A stretch of DNA of 64,000 nt from Acytostelium subglobosum LB1 (taxonomy: Eukaryota; Evosea; Eumycetozoa; Acytosteliales; Acytosteliaceae). Made by a program: the position numbers and the translations under genes. The DNA lies in assembly GCF_000787575.1 (NCBI RefSeq), contig NW_012236530.1, positions 62,001 to 126,000 of the forward strand. The letters run 5' to 3'. Shown here one piece after another: positions 63,393 to 64,000 of this stretch. Every line of letters starts with the position of its first letter. Position 1 is the stretch's first letter. Below the pieces are notes generated by a model. It saw only the letters and a list, made by a program, of their open reading frames with translations, did no database searches and had not been told where the DNA came from.

Positions 63393-64000
63393 TTATGTTA
63401 TTATTGTAGTTGTATCATTGTCATGATGGTTGTCTCCACTGTTTCTCTTCAAGAGGTTCTTGACGAGTTTGAATAGGATACGCTGGTTGGTCTCTCTTTT
63501 CTCTTTGGAGTTGGTGAGGAGTGAGGTTGATGGTGTTGAGGAGGGGGAGGCGCTCGATGTGATCGCATTGGTGACGGAGGATGCCGCAGAGGAAAGGGTG
63601 GCCGCGGCAGTGGCTACGGCTGAAGACGGTGATGATGATCCCGTCGACGATGAGCTGGGTGAGAGTTGTGATAGCGCTGTGGACAGTGATGATGTCGTTG
63701 GATTCAGTATGGAGTTGGTGAGTGTTGTCAGTGCGTTGTTGGTCATGTTGACGTTGCTGCCGCCATCGCCAGTGCTGACGCCTTGCAGGAAGGCCTTGAC
63801 AATGTCTGGTGCTCCAATCTTTGGGATCTTCTTCTTGTTGTTCTTGTTGTTGAGGTTGTTGTTAAGGTTGTTCATCAACGACATGGGGCCGCCCGACGAC
63901 GAGGCAGACGTTGATGTTTGACTATGTACAGCGTGTTGGTTGGTGGTTTGGTTGAGCAGGGCTGAGCCAGAGAGTCCTCTCCTTGCCAGCCATGCTCTGA
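63393..64000 (-). CDS. Ser/Asn-rich protein, C-terminal part (5' end outside window)
   Basis: The minus-strand frame is open from the window edge to a stop at 63393, giving about 202 residues. The visible part begins RAWLARRGLSGSALLNQ, then an Asn/Lys stretch (NNLNNKNNKKKIPKIGAPDI), VKAFLQGVSTGDGGSNVN, a long Ser/Thr/Ala region, and a basic helix near the end (ETNQRILFKLVKNLLKRNSG). No domain was recognised, and an intron further upstream cannot be excluded. Confidence 0.6.
   Translation of the reverse strand, partial: RAWLARRGLSGSALLNQTTNQHAVHSQTSTSASSSGGPMSLMNNLNNNLNNKNNKKKIPKIGAPDIVKAFLQGVSTGDGGSNVNMTNNALTTLTNSILNPTTSSLSTALSQLSPSSSSTGSSSPSSAVATAAATLSSAASSVTNAITSSASPSSTPSTSLLTNSKEKRETNQRILFKLVKNLLKRNSGDNHHDNDTTTIIT

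Overview
The window is nuclear DNA of a eukaryote, almost certainly a social amoeba (dictyostelid). The evidence is short introns (about 55-100 nt) with GTATGT or GTAAGT donors, AT-rich spacers, and runs of Gln, Asn, Thr and Ser codons inside otherwise ordinary proteins. Gene content agrees: a Roco4-type LRR-Roc-COR-kinase-WD40 protein, B-box/kelch paralogs, a Pmp-type beta-helix surface protein and tRNA-associated Ty3 retroelement debris. Coding DNA is less AT-rich than in Dictyostelium discoideum, so another dictyostelid genus is likely. The sequence is a draft: two 100-N gaps (18383-18482 and 39314-39413), one isolated N (39686), and several single-base frame breaks in genes that otherwise look intact.

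Layout. 1-7765 (+): the 3' end of a ClpB/Hsp78 disaggregase, a mitochondrial PPR-like protein, a PTC7-type PP2C phosphatase, and a secreted protein carrying a DxDDTG motif. 7901-16107 (+): two genome-maintenance genes, Dna2 nuclease-helicase and WRNIP1/Mgs1. 16114-16909 (-): a PRELI/Ups lipid-transfer protein. 17621-18742: tRNA-Thr, a Ty3 retroelement remnant, an assembly gap and tRNA-Arg. 18983-22180: HDDC2 phosphohydrolase (+) and the SAGA adaptor ADA2 (-). 23890-28019 (+): two unrecognised dictyostelid proteins and a hemerythrin-domain protein. 28095-35109 (-): AAMP-like WD40 protein and three tandem B-box/kelch paralogs. 35885-38815: a Sec14-like protein (+) and a GATA factor (-). 40300-45406 (-): Roco4. 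46989-49775: a four-TM protein (+) and a WD40 protein (-). 50098-51589 (-): a berberine-bridge-type oxidase. 52485-53324 (+): an unknown protein. 53550-64000 (-): an SK-type channel, alpha-SNAP, a four-CBS protein, an LRR protein, a beta-helix surface protein and a truncated Ser-rich protein.

Most genes are independent housekeeping or signalling genes. Functional themes are mitochondrial biology (disaggregase, PPR, PTC7, PRELI), DNA replication and repair (Dna2, WRNIP1), and calcium or membrane signalling and traffic (SK-like channel, alpha-SNAP, Sec14, Roco4).

The observations most worth following up are the SK-family channel whose pore lacks the K+ filter, a degenerate Ras-like domain at the N-terminus of the Roco4 protein, a secreted protein with the class II terpene cyclase acid motif, and a hairpin-rich intergenic region at 51.7-52.0 kb. 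Splice sites and protein lengths were worked out by hand from reading frames and GT/AG positions; they have not been checked against transcripts.
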